DNA of 24,979 nt from a virus. The stretch spans positions 1-24,979 of IMG/VR virus record IMGVR_UViG_3300048839_001044; one strand, 5' to 3'. This document shows, one piece after another, positions 22,946 to 24,979 of this stretch (within the stretch, counting starts at the first letter, position 1; the number at the start of each line of letters is the position of its first letter). The notes beneath the pieces are model-generated. The model searched no databases. It had not been told where the DNA came from and saw nothing but the letters and a program-made list of their open reading frames with translations. The position numbers were made by a program, and so were the translations under genes.

Positions 22946-22973
22946 GCCGCGCATCCTCAGTAGGATGCGCGGC
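22946..22973 (-). terminator. Strong hairpin next to the attP core, probable leftward terminator
   Basis: The arms GCCGCGCATCCT (22946-22957) and AGGATGCGCGGC (22962-22973) form a perfect 12-bp stem with a 4-nt loop. On the minus strand it follows the HTH gene stop by about 25 nt and is followed by TTTCC, a short T run. It would stop leftward transcription before the tRNA core. Confidence 0.65.
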
Positions 22974-22977
22974 GCGG

Positions 22978-22997
22978 TGACCAATTTGTGACCAAAA
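22978..22997. promoter_or_regulatory. Right integrase arm-site pair
   Basis: TGACCAA occurs at 22978-22984 and 22989-22995, again starting 11 bp apart and in the same orientation as the left pair. The second lies within the repeated 13-mer TTTGTGACCAAAA, which touches the stop codon of the HTH gene. Confidence 0.65.
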
Positions 22998-23441
22998 CTA
23001 TTCGATGGATGTGACGGCCTGGGCGAGGAGCTTTTGGGCTGCGGCGCCGGGGGTGCGGCCGGCGTCGCCGGCCATGAACCATTGATCGACGCCATGGGTA
23101 GTGATGCCGCAGTGCTCGGCGATCTGCCGGTTGGTCCAGCCGGCGGCGCGGAGTCGCCGCAGATGGGTGAACCAGACAACCTCGCGCCCATCGGCATCGA
23201 AGGCACGGGGATCCTCGCCCGGATCATCGGTGACGAGGTAATGGCCGTCCCAGTCGCCCCAGATCGAGTCGCCGCCGAGGCAGAGGGCGGCGCGGCCATT
23301 GGGCCAGGTGGTCATGGCGCCGGCGCCGGTGTCGTGGGCAATCGGCCAGGTGACGCAGCCGACCTCAAGCTCGCGGGCCTGGTCGAGGGGGAGCCGCTGT
23401 TTCATGATGTCGAGGTTTTCGGCGGTGATGGTGGTTCGCAT
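22998..23441 (-). CDS. HTH protein, candidate excisionase or regulator
   Basis: This 147-residue leftward gene has a C-terminal helix-turn-helix: LRRLRAAGWTNRQIAEHCGI, then TTHGVDQWFMAG, with the A-x-x-x-G turn visible. The N-terminal ~85 residues (ENLDIMKQRLPLDQARELEV, then WPNGRAALCLGGDSIWGDWD) form a domain I do not recognise. The start has GGGAGAAAACCG directly upstream. Its stop touches the right arm of attP and a hairpin follows. A protein encoded between integrase and attP with an HTH could be the recombination directionality factor or a repressor, but neither is shown. Confidence 0.68.
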   Translation of the reverse strand: MRTTITAENLDIMKQRLPLDQARELEVGCVTWPIAHDTGAGAMTTWPNGRAALCLGGDSIWGDWDGHYLVTDDPGEDPRAFDADGREVVWFTHLRRLRAAGWTNRQIAEHCGITTHGVDQWFMAGDAGRTPGAAAQKLLAQAVTSIE

Positions 23442-23463
23442 CGGTTTTCTCCCTGGATTCGGG

Positions 23464-23483
23464 GGGGCGGCCTGAGCCGCCCC
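23464..23483. other. GC-rich hairpin between the two small leftward genes
   Basis: GGGGCGGC (23464-23471) and GCCGCCCC (23476-23483) form a perfect 8-bp stem with loop CTGA. It follows the 79-residue gene on the minus strand. No T run follows, so it is more likely an mRNA-stabilising or attenuating structure than a simple terminator. Confidence 0.55.
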
Positions 23484-23494
23484 GGTTGGCGGTG

Positions 23495-23734
23495 TTAGCT
23501 GGCCTTGATCTTGAGGGTTCCGGTTTTGCTACCGCGGGCGTCCGCATCGACGTAGGCGCGGTGCAGGCGGTAGGCGGCGGCGCCGATCGCCTTCCAGACG
23601 CCGGGGCGACCGTCGCTGACGGTGATGCGGTAGGTGGTGTAACGGCCGGGCTGGCCATCGCTGATGGCGGTGATTTCGCCCTCGCCGGTGTGGAGGCTGC
23701 TGTTGATGCTGGTCTTGATCTCGGTGGCGTCCAT
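23495..23734 (-). CDS. Small hypothetical protein, 79 residues
   Basis: The ATG is preceded by GGGAGAAAACAG, almost identical to the leader of the HTH gene. The product is soluble and mixed alpha/beta: an N-terminal polar segment (ATEIKTSINSSLHTGEGEIT), a beta pair around RYTTYRITVSDG, a helix (VWKAIGAAAYRLHRAYVDAD), and a Lys-rich end. It lies between the integrase and the HTH gene. A role in excision or regulation is possible from position alone; no family is recognised. Confidence 0.6.
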   Translation of the reverse strand: MDATEIKTSINSSLHTGEGEITAISDGQPGRYTTYRITVSDGRPGVWKAIGAAAYRLHRAYVDADARGSKTGTLKIKAS

Positions 23735-23761
23735 CTGTTTTCTCCCTGTCCTTACAATACC

Positions 23762-23790
23762 AATCTACATCTCAGAGAGACGGAAATCAA
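23762..23790 (-). promoter_or_regulatory. Possible leftward promoter
   Basis: On the minus strand TTGATT (23790-23785) and TAGATT (23767-23762) are separated by exactly 17 bp, each matching 4 of 6 consensus bases. An alternative extended -10, TGGTATTGT, overlaps just downstream. The 85-bp gap between integrase and the 79-residue gene is AT-richer than its surroundings, which fits a promoter for the two small leftward genes. Confidence 0.35.
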
Positions 23791-23819
23791 GGGGAAAGTG
23801 CATCTCGGGGAGAAGTTTT

Positions 23820-24884
23820 TTACTCGCCGGTGCCGGTGCGGCGTTTGGCCGCGGGGAGGCGCGGAACCTCGACATCCTCGGGTCGCTGGCGGTAATAGCG
23901 CTGGGCGGTGACGGGGTTGGTCCAGCCCATGATTTTCTGGAGGATGAGCTGGGGCACGTGCGGGGCCAGGTGGGTGGCGGTGGTGGCGCGGATATCGTGC
24001 AGCCTTCCCGCCGGCCAGCCGTGATTGGCGATGATGCGGCGCAACCGCCAGTTGAGGGCGAAGCGGGCGCGGCGGCGATCGGCGCCGTCGGCGGGGTCTC
24101 CCCAGCTCTCGCGCCAGAGGATGAATCCCTCGGCGATGCCGGGCCGGGCAGCGGGCAGCGACTCGAGAAATTCCCGCGTCTCGGCGCTGAGGGGTGCGGT
24201 GCGCGTGGTGCCGCGTTTGGTGTGGGGGTAGGTGATGGTTTTCTCGCCGATGTGGCTGGCGTGCAGGGCGACGATTTCGCCGACGCGGGCGCCGGTGAGG
24301 TAGAGCAGGTAATAGCAGTCTCCGTAGAGCGGATCGTCGAACAGGGCGCGGAGCTCGATCTGGGAGTAGAGGCGCTCGCGCAGCTCGTTGCGCTGGCGGC
24401 TTGCGCGGAACCAGGTGCGGGACGAGTAGCCGGGGGGCAGGTAACCCCAGTCGTGCAGGGTGTTGAACAGGGTGCGCAGGGACGAGCGCAGGGAGTTGAC
24501 GCCCATGGGGGCGTGATCCAGGGCGAGGTCGGCGAACAGTTCGGTGATGTGGCCGGGCTGGATCTCGTCCAGGTATTTCAGGCGCTTCTCGCCAGCGTAG
24601 CGGCGCCAGTGGGCGACGGCATCGCGGTATTTGGCGATGGTTTCCGGATGGCGCAGGGGGGCGAGACGGGCGATGACGAGGTCGAAACTCTCGGCCCAGG
24701 GGTGCCGTGCCTGGCGCTCGTGTTCGCGGGCGAGCCAGATGGTGACGGCGTCGTCCGCCTGGCGGCGGGTGGCGGAGGCGGGCACGTCGACGGCGAAACG
24801 CCGGCGGAGGCCATCGGCATCGTAGAAATCGGCGAACCAGCGGCCGCTGCGCTGGATGACGCGGCTGTCTCTGTTCTTGGGCAT
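23820..24884 (-). CDS. int: Tyrosine recombinase, phage integrase
   Basis: This 354-residue protein starts at ATG 24884 (GAGGGAAAG upstream). A longer upstream frame adds 27 residues without a binding site. An N-terminal AP2-like / arm-binding region (RVIQRSGRWFADFYDADGLR) precedes a SAM-like core-binding domain (around residues 70-170). The catalytic domain has Arg in YLTGARVGEIV, Lys in YPHTKRGTTR, H-x-x-R in LHDIRATTATHL, and the Tyr in AQRYYRQRP. The second His of the usual R-K-H-R-H-Y set is Trp here (IMGWTN), a known variant. It integrates phage DNA at attP, most likely into tRNA-Ser. Two small genes separate it from attP. Confidence 0.93.
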   Translation of the reverse strand: MPKNRDSRVIQRSGRWFADFYDADGLRRRFAVDVPASATRRQADDAVTIWLAREHERQARHPWAESFDLVIARLAPLRHPETIAKYRDAVAHWRRYAGEKRLKYLDEIQPGHITELFADLALDHAPMGVNSLRSSLRTLFNTLHDWGYLPPGYSSRTWFRASRQRNELRERLYSQIELRALFDDPLYGDCYYLLYLTGARVGEIVALHASHIGEKTITYPHTKRGTTRTAPLSAETREFLESLPAARPGIAEGFILWRESWGDPADGADRRRARFALNWRLRRIIANHGWPAGRLHDIRATTATHLAPHVPQLILQKIMGWTNPVTAQRYYRQRPEDVEVPRLPAAKRRTGTGE

Positions 24885-24918
24885 GATGTTCTTTCCCTCA
24901 AAAAAGGAGCCATGAAAC

Positions 24919-24979
24919 ATGGAACTGAAAATCAAGGTGCAGCTTCCCCTGGTCGTGACGCTCACGTGCGAACCGGACG
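24919..24979 (+). CDS. Divergent gene start, 3' partial
   Basis: ATG 24919 follows AAAAAAGGAG with a 9-nt spacing and opens a frame (MELKIKVQLPLVVTLTCEPD) running off the window. Another ATG (24912) is too close to the binding site. It reads away from the integrase with only 34 bp between the two start codons. With 20 residues visible, no function can be given. Confidence 0.4.
   Translation, partial: MELKIKVQLPLVVTLTCEPD

Noticed and set aside
24885-24965. N-terminal extension of the integrase by 27 residues
   Set aside because: No binding site precedes the outer start, while ATG 24884 has GAGGGAAAG and is followed directly by integrase-like sequence. The extension would also overlap the divergent gene start.

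Overview
The window is part of the genome of a temperate tailed phage (Caudoviricetes, siphovirus-type, HK97-fold capsid). It opens inside the small terminase gene and closes about 20 codons into a gene beyond the integrase, so the early and replication region is not in view. DNA is GC-rich throughout, and almost everything up to 22715 is one tightly packed rightward late operon. The host cannot be named from the sequence. A probable lipoprotein with a lipobox suggests a Gram-negative envelope. The intergenic repeats resemble families I associate with Verrucomicrobiota/Lentisphaerota-like and other environmental genomes, which is a weak hint only.

Layout. 2-4041: packaging and head maturation (P27-type small terminase, large terminase, HK97-type portal, prohead protease). 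4046-5755: major capsid protein and a decoration-like protein, closed by a clear intrinsic terminator at 5790-5820. 5848-8994: head-tail connector, head closure, HK97 gp10-like neck protein and tail terminator. This stretch also holds a putative sialyltransferase/MptE-like enzyme flanked by two small, apparently related proteins. 9007-10174: tail tube protein and two tandem paralogous small proteins. 10197-14907: tail assembly chaperone pair with a canonical -1 slippery heptamer (CCCTTTC), then a 1247-residue tape measure. 14909-18607: distal tail protein and a large tail-tip protein with an inserted LamG-like domain and a C-terminal DNRLRE/CBM96-like domain.

18682-22715 is an unusually large lysis/envelope module. 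It holds a holin-like membrane protein, an M15-type peptidase, a membrane-anchored clan GH-A glycosidase-like protein, a small zinc-motif protein, a probable lipoprotein and a circularly permuted NlpC/P60-type hydrolase. Several of these genes are preceded by short dispersed repeats instead of plain intergenic DNA.

22764-22997 looks like an intact attP. The 3' half of a tRNA-Ser(CGA) gene forms the core, flanked on each side by a pair of TGACCAA arm sites set exactly 11 bp apart. Having both arms argues for the free or circular phage form, not an integrated end. Leftward genes follow: an HTH protein (a candidate excisionase or regulator), a 79-residue protein and a tyrosine integrase. A divergent rightward gene begins at the right edge.
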